Below are positions 34,282 to 48,307 of a stretch of DNA of 64,000 nt, piece after piece. Below the pieces are notes generated by a model. It saw only the letters and a list, made by a program, of their open reading frames with translations, searched no databases and was not told where the DNA came from. How positions within the stretch are numbered: position 1 is the first letter of the stretch; each line of letters begins with the position of its first letter. Both the position numbers and the translations under genes were made by a program. Source of the stretch: Enterobacter ludwigii (lineage in GTDB: Bacteria > Pseudomonadota > Gammaproteobacteria > Enterobacterales > Enterobacteriaceae); the NCBI GenBank assembly GCA_900068845.1, contig CEFQ01000003.1, forward strand, positions 186,001-250,000. The letters run 5' to 3'.

Positions 34282-34316
34282 AAAACCCTTCCACCAGGGA
34301 AGGGTTTTGCTTTTTT
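34282..34316. terminator. Bidirectional terminator between the kinase gene and gyrB
   Basis: AAAACCCTTCC and GGGAAGGGTTTT form a stem with A-run before and T-run after. It serves the kinase operon and the converging gyrB transcript. Confidence 0.9.
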
Positions 34317-34326
34317 GCCTAATCGA

Positions 34327-37838
<3,512 letters not shown>

Positions 37839-37864
37839 GAAAAGTCCGGGTCGAAGTGGTTTTT

Positions 37865-37970
37865 CACCTCCCCCGCTTGCGGGGGAGGCTGGGTGGGGGA
37901 AAGACAGCAACCCCTGGTATGTGCTCGCTGTCCCTCCCCCTAGCCCCCTCCCACCAGTGGGAGGGGGAAT
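37865..37970. repeat. C-rich/G-rich two-arm palindromic element between dnaN and recF
   Basis: Two arms, each a short hairpin (CTCCCCCGCTTGCGGGGGAG on the left, CCCCTCCCACCAGTGGGAGG on the right) joined to a segment ending in GACAGC/GCTGTC. The GACAGC ends face inward, towards the centre. The same arm unit occurs in the element at 51211-51347 but there the GCTGTC ends are outermost. It looks like an arrangement of two copies of one repeat unit. Confidence 0.75.
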
Positions 37971-37977
37971 AGCGTGA

Positions 37978-39078
37978 TCACAAGCGCATCGGCATAACGA
38001 CATACGCTGCGGCTGGACTGGCAACATCTTCAATCTGCACACTTGATACGCCATCAGTCAGCAGCAAACGCACATTCTCGCACTTCAGTGCATTCAACAC
38101 ATCCAGCACGTAACTGACGTTGAAACCAATCTCCAGATCGGTGCCGTTGTAAGATACATCCAGCATCTCTTCGGCTTCTTCCTGCTCGGGGTTATTCGCC
38201 GTAATTTTGAGCTGATTTTCGGTGATATAGATGCGAACACCGCGGAACTTCTCATTTGAGAGGATTGCCGCACGCGCAAATGCCTGTTTTAAAATATCAC
38301 AGCCCGCTTCCAGCGCCTTGTCGGGATTTTTCGGCAATACGCGGCGATAATCCGGGAAACGGCCATCAACCAGCTTGGAAGTAAAGATGAAGTCGCCAAC
38401 GTGTGCGCGAATATTGCTGCTGCCAATCTGCACCTGCAGCGGCGTTTCGCCGCCGTCGAGCAAACGCATCAGCTCAATCACCCCTTTACGCGGTACGATC
38501 ACCGAATGGTTTGGCAGCGCCTGACCAATTGGCATTGAACAGACGGCGAGGCGGTGACCATCGGTCGCAACGGTACGCAACTCTTCACCTTCGGTTTCGA
38601 ACAGCATACCGTTGAGGTAATAACGCACATCCTGATGCGCCATTGAGAATTGCGTCGCTTCGATCAGGCGTTTCATCGTTGCCTGTGGCAAGGTGAATTC
38701 CACCTCGCTCTGCCAGTCATCCAGATTCGGGAAATCGCTGGCTGGCAGCGTTGATAGCGAGAAACGGCTGCGGCCAGAACGCACCAGCATTCTGTCGCCT
38801 TCCAGCGTCAGGCTGATTTCCGCGCCTTCCGGCAAACCACGGCAAATATCGAGGAATTTACGTGCGGGAACCGTGGTGGCGCCCGGCTCGTGTGGCTGCG
38901 TCAGCGCAACACGTGCCACCATTTCCATTTCCAAATCAGTACCGGTCAAGCGCAGCGAGCCTTCGCTGACCTGCAGCAGTAAATTTCCCAGGATCGGCAG
39001 CGTTGGGCGTCCGCCAAGGGGACCGCTAACCTGTTGCAGTGGCTTCAGTAACTGCTCACGTTCTACAATAAATTTCAT
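37978..39078 (-). CDS. dnaN: DNA polymerase III beta sliding clamp
   Basis: 366 residues, the E. coli length. Three clamp domains of about 120 residues form a ring dimer that tethers DNA polymerase III. Start [20 protein letters not shown] and end [11 protein letters not shown] are classic. It begins 5 bases after the dnaA stop, in the usual dnaA-dnaN operon. Firm. Confidence 0.98.
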   Translation of the reverse strand: MKFIVEREQLLKPLQQVSGPLGGRPTLPILGNLLLQVSEGSLRLTGTDLEMEMVARVALTQPHEPGATTVPARKFLDICRGLPEGAEISLTLEGDRMLVRSGRSRFSLSTLPASDFPNLDDWQSEVEFTLPQATMKRLIEATQFSMAHQDVRYYLNGMLFETEGEELRTVATDGHRLAVCSMPIGQALPNHSVIVPRKGVIELMRLLDGGETPLQVQIGSSNIRAHVGDFIFTSKLVDGRFPDYRRVLPKNPDKALEAGCDILKQAFARAAILSNEKFRGVRIYITENQLKITANNPEQEEAEEMLDVSYNGTDLEIGFNVSYVLDVLNALKCENVRLLLTDGVSSVQIEDVASPAAAYVVMPMRL

Positions 39079-39083
39079 ATGCG

Positions 39084-40490
39084 TCAGGAAGATAGTGTTC
39101 GAATGAGGTTAGAGAAATCTTCTTTGATGTCGTGGCTCTCTTCGCGCAACTGCTCGATTTTACGGCAAGCGTGAAGCACGGTGGTATGATCGCGGCCGCC
39201 AAACGCATCGCCAATTTCTGGCAAACTGTGGTTGGTGAGCTCTTTCGCCATCGCCATCGCCATCTGGCGCGGACGCGCTACCGAACGCGAACGGCGTTTC
39301 GACAGCAAATCCGCCACTTTGATTTTGTAATACTCGGCCACCGTCTTCTGAATATTATCAATGGTGACCAGCTTCTCCTGCAGCGCCAACAGATCGCGCA
39401 GCGCTTCGCGCACGAAATCGATGGTAATGGCGCGACCGGTAAAGTTCGCGTTCGCAATCACGCGGTTCAGCGCGCCTTCCAGCTCTCGCACGTTGGAACG
39501 CAAACGCTTAGCAATAAAGAACGCCACTTCGCCCGGCAGACGAATGTCGTTTTCATCGGCTTTCTTCATCAGGATCGCGACGCGCGTTTCCAGTTCAGGC
39601 GGCTCGATCGCCACGGTTAATCCCCAGCCAAAACGCGATTTCAGGCGGTCTTCTACGCCGTTGATCTCTTTTGGATAGCGATCCGAAGTCAGGATGATTT
39701 GTTGATTGCCTTCCAGCAGCGCGTTAAACGTATGGAAAAACTCTTCCTGTGAACGCTCTTTATTAGCAAAAAATTGGATGTCATCGATCAGCAGCGCATC
39801 AACCGAACGGTAATAGCGCTTAAACTCTTCAATCGCGTTATTTTGCAAGGCTTTAACCATGTCCTGCACAAAACGCTCAGAGTGCATATACACCACTTTG
39901 GCATTGGGCTTGCGTGCAATGATGCCGTTACCCACCGCGTGCAACAGGTGCGTTTTACCCAGGCCGGTGCCGCCATAAAGGAAAAGTGGGTTGTAAGCGC
40001 CACCAGGATTATCCGCCACCTGACGTGCCGCCGCGCGCGCCAGTTGGTTCGATTTACCTTCAACGAAGTTATCGAAGTTATGACGGTTATTCACATTGGA
40101 GCGGTAAGTTACATCGGCTGGCGCAGGCACTGAATCCCAGCTTGGGCGCAGAATTTGCGTTGGCGCGGGACGATTTTCAATCGGTGCAGGCGCGCTGTAA
40201 TTGGAAGTGGCCATCGCCGGTTGGCTGGTGGTCATCTGTGCGGCAGGACGCGTGCCGACTTCAAAACGCAGTAACGGCACATTTGCACCGCAGAACTCAT
40301 TCAGCAGCCCATTGATACTATTGAGATATTTATCTCTAACCCAGTCGAGTACAAACCGATTTGGTGCATACAAGGTCAGCGTATTGTCGTTCAATTCAGC
40401 TTGCAGCGGACGAATCCACATGCTGAATTCGGTGGCAGGAAGCTCATCCTGCAAACGGGCAAGACACTGTTGCCAAAGCGTAAGTGACAC
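39084..40490 (-). CDS. dnaA: Chromosomal replication initiator DnaA
   Basis: 468 residues from the GTG at 40490; GGAG ends six bases upstream and E. coli dnaA also starts with GTG at this place. Domain I (residues 1-80, [20 protein letters not shown]) binds DiaA and DnaB; a variable linker spans 85-130; the AAA+ domain has [16 protein letters not shown] and LLIDDIQFF; the C-terminal helix-turn-helix has [16 protein letters not shown] for DnaA-box binding. First gene of dnaA-dnaN-recF-gyrB. Confidence 0.98.
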   Translation of the reverse strand: MSLTLWQQCLARLQDELPATEFSMWIRPLQAELNDNTLTLYAPNRFVLDWVRDKYLNSINGLLNEFCGANVPLLRFEVGTRPAAQMTTSQPAMATSNYSAPAPIENRPAPTQILRPSWDSVPAPADVTYRSNVNNRHNFDNFVEGKSNQLARAAARQVADNPGGAYNPLFLYGGTGLGKTHLLHAVGNGIIARKPNAKVVYMHSERFVQDMVKALQNNAIEEFKRYYRSVDALLIDDIQFFANKERSQEEFFHTFNALLEGNQQIILTSDRYPKEINGVEDRLKSRFGWGLTVAIEPPELETRVAILMKKADENDIRLPGEVAFFIAKRLRSNVRELEGALNRVIANANFTGRAITIDFVREALRDLLALQEKLVTIDNIQKTVAEYYKIKVADLLSKRRSRSVARPRQMAMAMAKELTNHSLPEIGDAFGGRDHTTVLHACRKIEQLREESHDIKEDFSNLIRTLSS

Positions 40491-40698
40491 GGCGGACTCC
40501 ACTCGTACAAAATCGATAAGAATTTTAGGCGCTAATAAATAGAAACGTAATTTTTAGACACAGACGGTTGGAAAGCGCCTGCGACCGCTATTCGCGGTAG
40601 TCTTCCCCGGCGATCGCAGTGAGGATCGTCAGCGGAAGGGCGGATCATAACGTAAAGCCGCACAGAGATCTTCCCTTTCTACACAGTTTTGATCCAAT

Positions 40699-40707
40699 TT
40701 ATCCACA
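40699..40707 (+). promoter_or_regulatory. DnaA box in the dnaA promoter region
   Basis: TTATCCACA is the strongest consensus DnaA box, about 210 bases upstream of the dnaA start. It suits autorepression of dnaA. Confidence 0.85.
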
Positions 40708-40848
40708 GGCTGCTGAAGCGATAATAAGTTTACGCTTTCTGCGAAAAAAGCCAGCGTTAATGTGGCTGAAAGCGGTATTTTTTCTGGCGAGCTCTCGTTT
40801 CTGCGCAACAAATCTGCAATTTGATCGCAAGAAGATCCTGCGCGATCC

Positions 40849-40876
40849 TTGCGCTTTAACCCACAGCCCGTATAAT
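40849..40876 (+). promoter_or_regulatory. Sigma-70 promoter towards rpmH (distal)
   Basis: TTGCGC and TATAAT with a 16-base spacer, about 215 bases before rpmH. The -10 is a perfect consensus. Confidence 0.7.
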
Positions 40877-40965
40877 TCCCCACCCGGCATTATTGCGTGA
40901 AGCCTTGATGCCCGGAATCAGCGGGCTGTATCTGGGTTTCCAGGTGCCGCGACCAGCGAAGTGAA

Positions 40966-40994
40966 TTGACTCTGGACTGTACAATTATTACAAT
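40966..40994 (+). promoter_or_regulatory. Sigma-70 promoter towards rpmH (proximal)
   Basis: TTGACT and TACAAT with a 17-base spacer, about 100 bases before rpmH. Both hexamers differ from consensus by one base. Confidence 0.75.
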
Positions 40995-41080
40995 CCCGCC
41001 TCTTTATTAAAGACACATTGAGGCGTTGGTCGATTTACTGGCCCGAAAACGCGTCACCCAGTGAAAATTTTCAAGTTTAG

Positions 41081-41233
<153 letters not shown>

Positions 41234-41247
41234 TAAAGCTAACCCTC

Positions 41248-41607
41248 GTGGTTAAGCTCGCATTTCCCAGGGAGTTACGTTTGTTAACTCCCACTCATTT
41301 CACTTTCGTCTTCCAGCAGCCACAAAGAGCCGGTACGCCGCAAATCACCATACTCGGCCGACTTAACTCGCTGGGGCATCCCCGCATCGGTCTCACCGTC
41401 GCAAAAAAACATGTAAAACGCGCCCATGAACGCAACCGGATCAAGCGATTGACCCGCGAAAGCTTTCGTCTGCGTCAACATGAGCTGCCTGCGATGGATT
41501 TTGTGATCGTGGCTAAAAAAGGGATTGCTGACCTGGATAACCGTGCGCTGACGGAAGCGTTGGAGAAACTATGGCGTCGTCACTGTCGCCTGGCTCGCGG
41601 CTCCTGA
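41248..41607 (+). CDS. rnpA: Ribonuclease P protein component
   Basis: 119 residues from a GTG start ([20 protein letters not shown]), as in E. coli. It helps the RNase P RNA bind and cleave pre-tRNA leaders. The RNR signature region is [20 protein letters not shown]. Its end overlaps yidD by 37 bases, a conserved feature of this operon. Confidence 0.97.
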   Translation: MVKLAFPRELRLLTPTHFTFVFQQPQRAGTPQITILGRLNSLGHPRIGLTVAKKHVKRAHERNRIKRLTRESFRLRQHELPAMDFVIVAKKGIADLDNRALTEALEKLWRRHCRLARGS

Positions 41608-41828
41608 TTGCCCTGATACGCGTTTATCAACGCGCCATCAGCCCACTGCTGGGACCTCATTGCCGGTTCCATCCCACCTGTTCGCAGTATGGGATTGAGG
41701 CCTTACGCCGCTTTGGCGTTGTAAAAGGCAGTTGGTTGACGATAAAACGCGTATTAAAATGCCACCCTTTGAACCCGGGTGGTGACGATCCTGTGCCGCC
41801 AAAAACCTTTGATACCAGAGAACATTAA
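41571..41828 (+). CDS. yidD: Membrane protein insertion efficiency factor YidD
   Basis: 85 residues. A short hydrophobic/amphipathic start ([19 protein letters not shown]) precedes the conserved [19 protein letters not shown] block and the HPLNPGG(D) block. YidD supports insertion of inner-membrane proteins by YidC. It overlaps rnpA and ends 2 bases before yidC. Confidence 0.96.
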   Translation: MASSLSPGSRLLIALIRVYQRAISPLLGPHCRFHPTCSQYGIEALRRFGVVKGSWLTIKRVLKCHPLNPGGDDPVPPKTFDTREH

Positions 41829-41830
41829 CG

Positions 41831-43477
41831 ATGGATTCGCAACGCAATCTCTTTCTCATCGCTTTTCTGTTCGTGTCTTTTATGATCTGGCAAGCCTGGC
41901 AGACGGACCACGCTCCGCAGCCACAGCAAACCCAGACCACGCAAAACACAAGCAGCGCAGCGGGTGATGCCGCCACTTCCGGCGTGCCGGCTAGCGGACA
42001 GGGCAAAACGATCACCGTTAAGACAGATGTCCTGTCACTCAACATCAACACGCGCGGTGGCGATATTGAGCAGGCTCAGCTGCTGACTTACCCGGACAAA
42101 CTGGGTTCAGATGCACCGTTCCAGCTGCTTGAGACCACTCCAGCATTCGTTTATCAGGCGCAGAGCGGCTTAACCGGTCGCAACGGTCCGGATAACCCGA
42201 ACAACGGCGCACGTCCGCTGTATACCACGTCGCAAGATAGCTTCGTGATGGCGGATGGCCAGAGCGAGCTGCGCGTGCCGCTGACCTGGACCGGTGAAAA
42301 CGGTGTGGTTTACACCAAGACTTTCGTCTTCAAACGCGGTGAGTATGCGGTAAACGTTGACTACAACATCAACAACACCACCCAGCAGCCGCTGGAAGTG
42401 TCGATGTTTGGTCAGTTGAAGCAGACCATCGAGGTGCCTAAGCACCGCGATACCGGCAGCAACAACTTCGCTCTGCATACCTTCCGTGGCGCAGCGTACT
42501 CAACCAGCGATGCGAAATACGAAAAATATAAATTCGACACCATCGCGGATAATGAGAACCTGAACGCCACCACCAGCAATGGCTGGGTGGCGATGCTGCA
42601 ACAGTACTTTGCTACCGCTTGGGTGCCACGCACACAGGGTAACAACACGCTGTACACCAGTAATCTCGGCAATGGTATCGCGGCAATTGGCTATAAATCT
42701 GCACCGGTTACCGTTGGCGCAGGCGCACAGCAAGATCTTGGCGCAACGCTGTGGGTAGGCCCGGAAATTCAGGATCAGATGGCCGCTATCGCGCCTCACC
42801 TGGATCTGACCGTGGATTACGGCTGGTTGTGGTTCATCTCTCAGCCGCTGTTTAAGCTGCTGAAGTTCCTGCACAGCTTCATCGGTAACTGGGGCTTCTC
42901 CATTATCGTTATCACCTTCATCGTTCGTGGCATCATGTACCCGCTGACCAAAGCGCAGTACACCTCCATGGCGAAGATGCGTATGCTGCAGCCGAAGATT
43001 CAGGCGATGCGTGAGCGTTTAGGCGATGACAAGCAGAAGCAGAGCCAGGAGATGATGGCGCTGTATAAAGCGGAGAAAGTGAACCCGCTGGGCGGCTGCT
43101 TGCCACTGGTTATCCAGATGCCAATCTTCCTGGCCTTGTACTACATGCTGTCAGGCTCGGTTGAACTGCGTCATGCACCGTTCATTCTGTGGATTCATGA
43201 CCTGTCTGCGCAGGACCCGTACTACATTCTGCCGATCATCATGGGTATCACCATGTTCTTCATTCAGAAGATGTCACCGACTACCGTGACCGATCCGATG
43301 CAGCAGAAGATCATGACTTACATGCCGGTTATCTTTACCGTGTTCTTCCTGTGGTTCCCGTCAGGTCTGGTGCTGTACTACATCGTCAGCAACCTGGTAA
43401 CCATTCTCCAGCAGCAGCTGATTTATCGCGGCCTGGAAAAACGTGGTTTGCATAGCCGCGACAAGAAGAAAGCGTAA
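41831..43477 (+). CDS. yidC: Membrane protein insertase YidC
   Basis: 548 residues, the E. coli length. Residues 5-20 are the first helix ([18 protein letters not shown]), about 60-340 the large periplasmic beta domain, and 350-535 the conserved five-helix insertase core, including the cytoplasmic loop [20 protein letters not shown] and the groove Arg in [20 protein letters not shown]. It inserts membrane proteins alone or with Sec. Firm. Confidence 0.98.
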   Translation: MDSQRNLFLIAFLFVSFMIWQAWQTDHAPQPQQTQTTQNTSSAAGDAATSGVPASGQGKTITVKTDVLSLNINTRGGDIEQAQLLTYPDKLGSDAPFQLLETTPAFVYQAQSGLTGRNGPDNPNNGARPLYTTSQDSFVMADGQSELRVPLTWTGENGVVYTKTFVFKRGEYAVNVDYNINNTTQQPLEVSMFGQLKQTIEVPKHRDTGSNNFALHTFRGAAYSTSDAKYEKYKFDTIADNENLNATTSNGWVAMLQQYFATAWVPRTQGNNTLYTSNLGNGIAAIGYKSAPVTVGAGAQQDLGATLWVGPEIQDQMAAIAPHLDLTVDYGWLWFISQPLFKLLKFLHSFIGNWGFSIIVITFIVRGIMYPLTKAQYTSMAKMRMLQPKIQAMRERLGDDKQKQSQEMMALYKAEKVNPLGGCLPLVIQMPIFLALYYMLSGSVELRHAPFILWIHDLSAQDPYYILPIIMGITMFFIQKMSPTTVTDPMQQKIMTYMPVIFTVFFLWFPSGLVLYYIVSNLVTILQQQLIYRGLEKRGLHSRDKKKA

Positions 43478-43561
43478 CGTCTGACTGCCTTCAGCAGCAG
43501 CGTATAATTAAGGGGCGGCATTTATGTCGCCCTGTTTTTTTGTTTTGAGAAAAGGTGAATC

Positions 43562-44926
43562 ATGAGCCACAGCGACACCATCGTTGCCCAGGCGACGCCT
43601 CCCGGACGTGGCGGCGTCGGCATTCTGCGTATCTCCGGCGCCAAAGCCGCTGAGGTGGCGCAAGCCGTGCTTGGCAAGCTGCCAAAACCGCGTTATGCCG
43701 ATTATCTGCCCTTCACCGATGCCGATGGCAGCGTGCTCGATCAGGGCATCGCGCTGTGGTTTCCTGGCCCAAACTCCTTTACCGGCGAAGATGTGCTGGA
43801 GCTGCAAGGCCACGGCGGACCGGTGATTCTCGACCTGCTGCTCAAACGCATCGTGGCACAGCCCGGCGTGCGCATTGCGCAGCCCGGTGAATTCTCGGAA
43901 CGCGCCTTCCTCAACGACAAGCTCGATCTGGCACAAGCCGAAGCGATTGCCGATCTGATCGATGCCAGTTCGGAACAAGCCGCCCGCTCTGCGGTGAACT
44001 CGCTGCAGGGCGCATTTTCCCTGCGCATCAACGCGCTTGTGGAAGCACTTACTCACCTGCGCATCTATGTAGAAGCGGCAATCGACTTTCCGGATGAAGA
44101 GATCGATTTCCTTTCCGACGGCAAAATTGAAGCGCAGCTCAATGTGGTGATCGGCGATCTTGATGGCGTGCGTGCCGAAGCGCGGCAAGGCAGCCTGCTG
44201 CGTGAAGGAATGAAAGTGGTGATTGCTGGTCGCCCTAATGCCGGAAAATCGAGCCTGTTGAACGCCTTAGCAGGACGCGAAGCGGCAATTGTGACCGATA
44301 TCGCCGGTACGACGCGCGACGTATTGCGCGAACACATCCATATCGACGGCATGCCGCTGCATATCATTGATACCGCCGGTTTACGTGAAGCCAGTGATGA
44401 AGTGGAACGCATTGGTATCGAACGCGCCTGGCAGGAGATCGAGCAGGCCGATCGCGTGCTGTTTATGGTCGATGGCACCACAACGGATGCCACTGAAGCC
44501 GTCGCCATTTGGCCAGATTTTGTCTCGCGTTTACCGGATGCGCTGCCAATTACCGTAGTACGCAATAAAGCGGATATGACTGGCGAAGTCCTTGGCCTGA
44601 CTGAAGTGAACGGTCACTCACTGATTCGTCTTTCGGCGCGAACCGGTGAAGGCGTAGAAGCGCTGCGCGATCACCTGAAACAGAGCATGGGGTTTGCCGG
44701 CAATATGGAAGGTGGATTCCTGGCACGCCGTCGCCATCTGCAAGCGCTGGAGTTAGCGGCTACTCACCTGCAACAGGGAAAACATCAGCTATTGGGCGCG
44801 TGGGCCGGTGAATTACTGGCGGAAGAGTTACGTTTAGCGCAGCAGGCACTGAGCGAAATCACCGGCGAATTCACCTCCGACGATCTGCTGGGCAGAATCT
44901 TCTCCAGTTTCTGTATTGGTAAGTGA
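43562..44926 (+). CDS. mnmE: tRNA modification GTPase MnmE
   Basis: 454 residues, the normal length. With MnmG it makes the 5-carboxymethylaminomethyl group on wobble uridine of tRNAs. The N-terminal folate-binding domain is residues 1-120; the G domain has [20 protein letters not shown] and NKAD; the C-terminal FCIGK carries the catalytic Cys. In E. coli the tna genes follow; here an AT-richer two-gene island follows in the opposite direction. Confidence 0.98.
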   Translation: MSHSDTIVAQATPPGRGGVGILRISGAKAAEVAQAVLGKLPKPRYADYLPFTDADGSVLDQGIALWFPGPNSFTGEDVLELQGHGGPVILDLLLKRIVAQPGVRIAQPGEFSERAFLNDKLDLAQAEAIADLIDASSEQAARSAVNSLQGAFSLRINALVEALTHLRIYVEAAIDFPDEEIDFLSDGKIEAQLNVVIGDLDGVRAEARQGSLLREGMKVVIAGRPNAGKSSLLNALAGREAAIVTDIAGTTRDVLREHIHIDGMPLHIIDTAGLREASDEVERIGIERAWQEIEQADRVLFMVDGTTTDATEAVAIWPDFVSRLPDALPITVVRNKADMTGEVLGLTEVNGHSLIRLSARTGEGVEALRDHLKQSMGFAGNMEGGFLARRRHLQALELAATHLQQGKHQLLGAWAGELLAEELRLAQQALSEITGEFTSDDLLGRIFSSFCIGK

Positions 44927-45039
44927 CTTTAGTAAGGCATGTACTTTAGAAAAAGGCATGCCTGCTAATTTTTACTGTAATAAACCCATACGAATTTTGA
45001 GGCAGGTTTGCGCATGCCATTGCTCAGTATAGTTGTTAG

Positions 45040-45483
45040 CTAACGAAAGAGAGGGCGAAGGTGCACCGTATTGAGTAAATTTTCTAGAGAAATCATGCGA
45101 TCCAGCCAGCCAATCGCATGTGCAACGCGCATTGCCGCCTTATCTGGACTGGCCAACAACCAGCTATTCTCTCCGGCTTTCCGGGCATAGATCAGTAAGT
45201 CACGTTCGCCGGGATCGAGTCCCATAATTTGCGGTTGATCCAGTGTGCAACTCATAAGATCAACCTGGGTAACTTCGTAGATGTGGCCCATTGACACAGT
45301 GAGTTGAAAATAATCAATCTGCTGTGGGCGAGAGCGATGCTGGTAGCCTGTCTGTGTTTCTTCCATCACTGTACTGACAGTATGAAAATGATAAAGACGA
45401 CTTAAATTCTGCCAGCACGCCACACGATGTGCTTCGAGAATGACGTTGGTATCAATTAATACGGTGTCACCAGCTTTTATCAT
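45040..45483 (-). CDS. PIN-domain nuclease-like protein (toxin candidate)
   Basis: 147 residues. The PIN acidic pattern is visible: LIDTNVILEAH (Asp near residue 11), STVMEETQ (Glu near 42), LDPGERDLLIYAR (Glu/Asp near 95) and ASPDKAAMRVAHA (Asp near 113). PIN proteins are Mg-dependent RNases, often toxins. It starts 14 bases after the stop of the XRE-ImmA/IrrE gene, so the two form an operon. Such a pairing is among those predicted as toxin-antitoxin-like. Base composition is visibly more AT-rich than in the flanking core genes, suggesting acquisition. Confidence 0.78.
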   Translation of the reverse strand: MIKAGDTVLIDTNVILEAHRVACWQNLSRLYHFHTVSTVMEETQTGYQHRSRPQQIDYFQLTVSMGHIYEVTQVDLMSCTLDQPQIMGLDPGERDLLIYARKAGENSWLLASPDKAAMRVAHAIGWLDRMISLENLLNTVHLRPLFR

Positions 45484-45497
45484 CAGGCTAAGTCCAT

Positions 45498-46610
45498 TCA
45501 GAGTTCAAAAGTAACGGGCTGCTCGTAATCCTGTAGAAGCTGGCTCAGTTCTTCAATAGTCAATCCAGTAAGCGAAGCCATTTTTCGCACCGAAATTATC
45601 CCGTTATCCAGGGCCTGCGCGATGTATTCCGCAAACTGCTGATTAAAAAGCCGCGGCTTTTTAGTTTCGCGGGCATGCCCATTGTTCAGTAATAGATCAT
45701 CCTGAAAAGCTTTCGCATCGTTGGTAGACAGCTTACGCAAGCTAACAAGCCGCCATTTAAATGCCTGAGAGGAGACCTGGAACTTATCAGCTAAAGCATT
45801 GATGGCCTTTTCATCCAATACATCCAATACATCCAATTGCCCGAGATACTTATTTATACTCTTTTTTGGCATTAGCAAGGCACTGGCAAAGGTATCTGCC
45901 AATTTCTCTTCATGAGGCTTTTTGGCTTTTTTATAGGCGTATTCAATATGGCGTGGCGGCAATGCATCCCAGGTTAAACAGTGGAAAAATTCATGAGCGA
46001 TATCAAAATTACGCCGCCCTGCAACCTCGTTGCGGTTTACCAGTATCACGCTGAGGTCTTTATGTCTGATAGCAGCACCTGAAACATCTTTAGGCGCATT
46101 AATATTTAATGTGAGAATGTTAAATCGCTGAAGCAATCCACTTTCCAGATGCAATGCTGGAATATCCCCGAGTGCCAGTTCATCAACTAAATGCTCAGCA
46201 CAAATTTGTGCATCTTCTAACGTGCTGGTTTTATCCAGACTGAGACGCGGAAAAATTACGCTGGGTGCTGATGAAGAAAAATGCTGACGAAGCTCGCGAT
46301 AGAGTGCCACCAGCCGATTCGTCTTTTTTTCAAACTCTTCAAGCATCACATCCACCGCATCATTTTGCCGCCATGAATAAGCAACCTCTCCCACCAGGGA
46401 ATAGGGATCGGCAAAATCCTCGAAGCTAACATCAAAGTAGGTTAAGGCTTTCATCAACTCATCAGGTTGAAGAGCTCGACTACCATTTTCGATCGCTGAA
46501 AGGGTTTGGCGATCCTTGAATCCCATTACCTCTGCCAGCATCTCTTGATTAATGCCCCGGGCTTCACGATATGCCACCAACCGGCGACTAAAAAATTGTT
46601 TGTCATGCAT
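45498..46610 (-). CDS. XRE helix-turn-helix plus ImmA/IrrE-type metalloprotease
   Basis: 370 residues. Residues 8-65 are an XRE-type helix-turn-helix (RLVAYREARGINQEMLAEVM). Residues 150-265 form a zinc metallopeptidase domain with FDIAHEFFHCLTW (HExxH) and EEKLADTFASALLMP (third ligand Glu). The C-terminal 90 residues are helical. Related proteins sense stress or DNA damage and cleave a repressor or antitoxin. Here it precedes a PIN nuclease gene and may be its regulator or antitoxin. A 9-bp triplicated repeat encodes LDVLDVLDEK near residue 260. A palindrome upstream (46675) suits autorepression. Confidence 0.82.
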   Translation of the reverse strand: MHDKQFFSRRLVAYREARGINQEMLAEVMGFKDRQTLSAIENGSRALQPDELMKALTYFDVSFEDFADPYSLVGEVAYSWRQNDAVDVMLEEFEKKTNRLVALYRELRQHFSSSAPSVIFPRLSLDKTSTLEDAQICAEHLVDELALGDIPALHLESGLLQRFNILTLNINAPKDVSGAAIRHKDLSVILVNRNEVAGRRNFDIAHEFFHCLTWDALPPRHIEYAYKKAKKPHEEKLADTFASALLMPKKSINKYLGQLDVLDVLDEKAINALADKFQVSSQAFKWRLVSLRKLSTNDAKAFQDDLLLNNGHARETKKPRLFNQQFAEYIAQALDNGIISVRKMASLTGLTIEELSQLLQDYEQPVTFEL

Positions 46611-46674
46611 CGTTGCCTGCTCCCATCAACTTATTTTCCATCGCATAAAATATGAGATGGAGAACGATCCTATT

Positions 46675-46696
46675 CTTGCAAAATCCAAGTTGCAAG
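46675..46696. promoter_or_regulatory. Palindrome over the XRE gene promoter
   Basis: CTTGCAA and TTGCAAG form a perfect 7-bp inverted repeat with an 8-base spacer. On the minus strand it overlaps a promoter-like TTGCAA-17-TAGGAT, 65 bases upstream of the XRE gene. It is a good candidate operator for the XRE protein. Confidence 0.55.
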
Positions 46697-46871
46697 ATTT
46701 ATTGTTCATTATGACGCCATTCGAAACGAATTGATTATTGCTTCTTTGTTATTTGGCTCCCCTTTCGCTTTGCAGTATAACGATCACTGCCCGGCGAACA
46801 GGTCCTGTCGGGTACATCCACTATTCATGCTAGATATTGGGCGCAAGTTGCGGCCTGAACAGGAGAGAAAC

Positions 46872-47462
46872 ATGAGTACAACGCTCGACAGCGTGGCGCT
46901 GAATGCGCTGTTCAATGACGCCCGCACCCACAGTTACTGGCAGGACAAACCGGTTTCACCGGAGTTGCTGCAGCAGCTCTACAATCTGACCGCGCTCGGC
47001 CCAACCTCCGCGAACTGCTCGCCAGGCCGTTTTGTCTTTGTGACTTCACAGGAAGGCAAAGAGAAACTGAAACCAGCACTCTCTTCCGGCAACGTTGATA
47101 AAACCATGGCCGCACCGGTGACGGTGATCGTGGCGTGGGATCCAGAATTCTACGAAGCGCTGCCGAAGCTGTTCCCGCACGGCGATGCGCGCAGCTGGTT
47201 CACCAGCAGCCCGGACCTGGCAAAAGAGACCGCGTTCCGTAACAGCAGCTTGCAGGCAGGGTATTTGATTCTGGCGGCACGTTCGCTGGGCTTGGATGCG
47301 GGCCCGATGTCCGGTTTCGATCCGTCAAAAGTGAACGAAGCCTTCTTTAGCGAGAGCAAATGGCAGGTTAACTTGCTGATCAATCTGGGATATGGCGAAG
47401 CCAGCAAACTGCATCCGCGTCTGCCGCGTTTGGGCTTTGATGAAGCCAGCAAATTTGCCTGA
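46872..47462 (+). CDS. rutE: RutE-type nitroreductase / malonic semialdehyde reductase
   Basis: 196 residues from the ATG at 46872, after AGGAGAG. It belongs to the nitroreductase fold binding FMN: the [15 protein letters not shown] block binds FMN, and [20 protein letters not shown] and [11 protein letters not shown] match E. coli RutE. RutE reduces malonic semialdehyde formed in uracil breakdown. Here it stands alone rather than inside a rutABCDEFG operon, converging on a flavin reductase gene, so its physiological substrate may differ. Confidence 0.85.
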   Translation: MSTTLDSVALNALFNDARTHSYWQDKPVSPELLQQLYNLTALGPTSANCSPGRFVFVTSQEGKEKLKPALSSGNVDKTMAAPVTVIVAWDPEFYEALPKLFPHGDARSWFTSSPDLAKETAFRNSSLQAGYLILAARSLGLDAGPMSGFDPSKVNEAFFSESKWQVNLLINLGYGEASKLHPRLPRLGFDEASKFA

Positions 47463-47471
47463 TTGAGAGCA

Positions 47472-47495
47472 GGGCGTCGCGCAGGACGCCCCTTT
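47472..47495. terminator. Hairpin between rutE and the flavin reductase gene
   Basis: GGGCGTC and GACGCCC pair around GCGCAG, followed by CTTTCC. It is the probable end of the rutE transcript; the T-run is short. Confidence 0.7.
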
Positions 47496-47504
47496 CCTGC
47501 ACGG

Positions 47505-48014
47505 TTATCCCAGTGAATGGAAGCCGCTGTTGAAGTAGATCATCGGCTCTGCCGCTTCACCAGGCAGAGCGATGCCAACAATCCGCGCCAGCAGCACGCT
47601 GTGCGTGTTCCACTCCACCACTTTCTCCAGCTGGCAATCAAAGCTCACCAGCGCATCAGCCAGAATCGGCGAGCCGGTATTCAGCGTCTGCCACGCACCG
47701 TTTTGAAAACGCTCGGCGCGACGTGAGGATTGGCTGAACTGGGCACACAAGTCGTCATGCTGCTCACGCAGCACGTTAACGGCAAAATGGCCAGCTTCGA
47801 TAAAGGCATCATGACTGGACGCGCTGCGATTGACGCACACCAGCAGACTGGGTGGCTCAGCGGCCAGCGAACTGACCGAGGTCGCAATCAGCCCCAGCTT
47901 TTCGCCCTGAAATTCAGTGGTAACCAGAGAAACACCCGCGGTTAAGCGACGCATGCCGTGACGAAACTCATCAAGAGAGATCGATTCCTGGCGAGTAATA
48001 GCGGTAACTGACAT
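47505..48014 (-). CDS. Flavin reductase family protein (RutF/HpaC-like)
   Basis: 169 residues. The flavin reductase-like split-barrel domain spans residues 14-168: FRHGMRRLTAGVSLVTTEFQ, LIATSVSSLAAEPPSLLVCV, FAVNVLREQHDDLCAQFS and the final YFNSGFHSLG. Such proteins make free reduced flavin for a monooxygenase partner. RutF is one member, but similarity is only at family level. No partner monooxygenase lies nearby. It converges on rutE. Confidence 0.8.
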   Translation of the reverse strand: MSVTAITRQESISLDEFRHGMRRLTAGVSLVTTEFQGEKLGLIATSVSSLAAEPPSLLVCVNRSASSHDAFIEAGHFAVNVLREQHDDLCAQFSQSSRRAERFQNGAWQTLNTGSPILADALVSFDCQLEKVVEWNTHSVLLARIVGIALPGEAAEPMIYFNSGFHSLG

Positions 48015-48307
48015 AAAAAACTCCGACGTGCATGCTTCTGATGCGCACGATTGGCAGATGAATGAATTGGTTAGCGCACTTCAATGTGCCTTTTTACTGT
48101 CCAAATCCTACACCACATCAGGCCGTTCGGCACCCGTTCAGCGATGAATCTGCAAAAGCGTTCTATGCAAAGTTGCTAAATGGGATTGCCGTACGGCTTC
48201 GTCCTTATCTGAAATATCACCTATTCCATCTTAAGCCGGATGCAAACCCATGAGAAAATTCTTACAATAGCGCTGATGATTATTCGACCATTTTCACGGA
48301 GCGACAG

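Noticed and set aside
40619..40900. 93-codon plus-strand frame in the dnaA-rpmH region
   Set aside because: It lacks a ribosome binding site, crosses the DnaA box and a strong promoter, and matches no known protein.
48062..48253. 63-codon frame between the flavin reductase and transferase genes
   Set aside because: No Shine-Dalgarno sequence and no recognisable family; it lies in the divergent promoter region. Nothing else is seen in 48015-48307.
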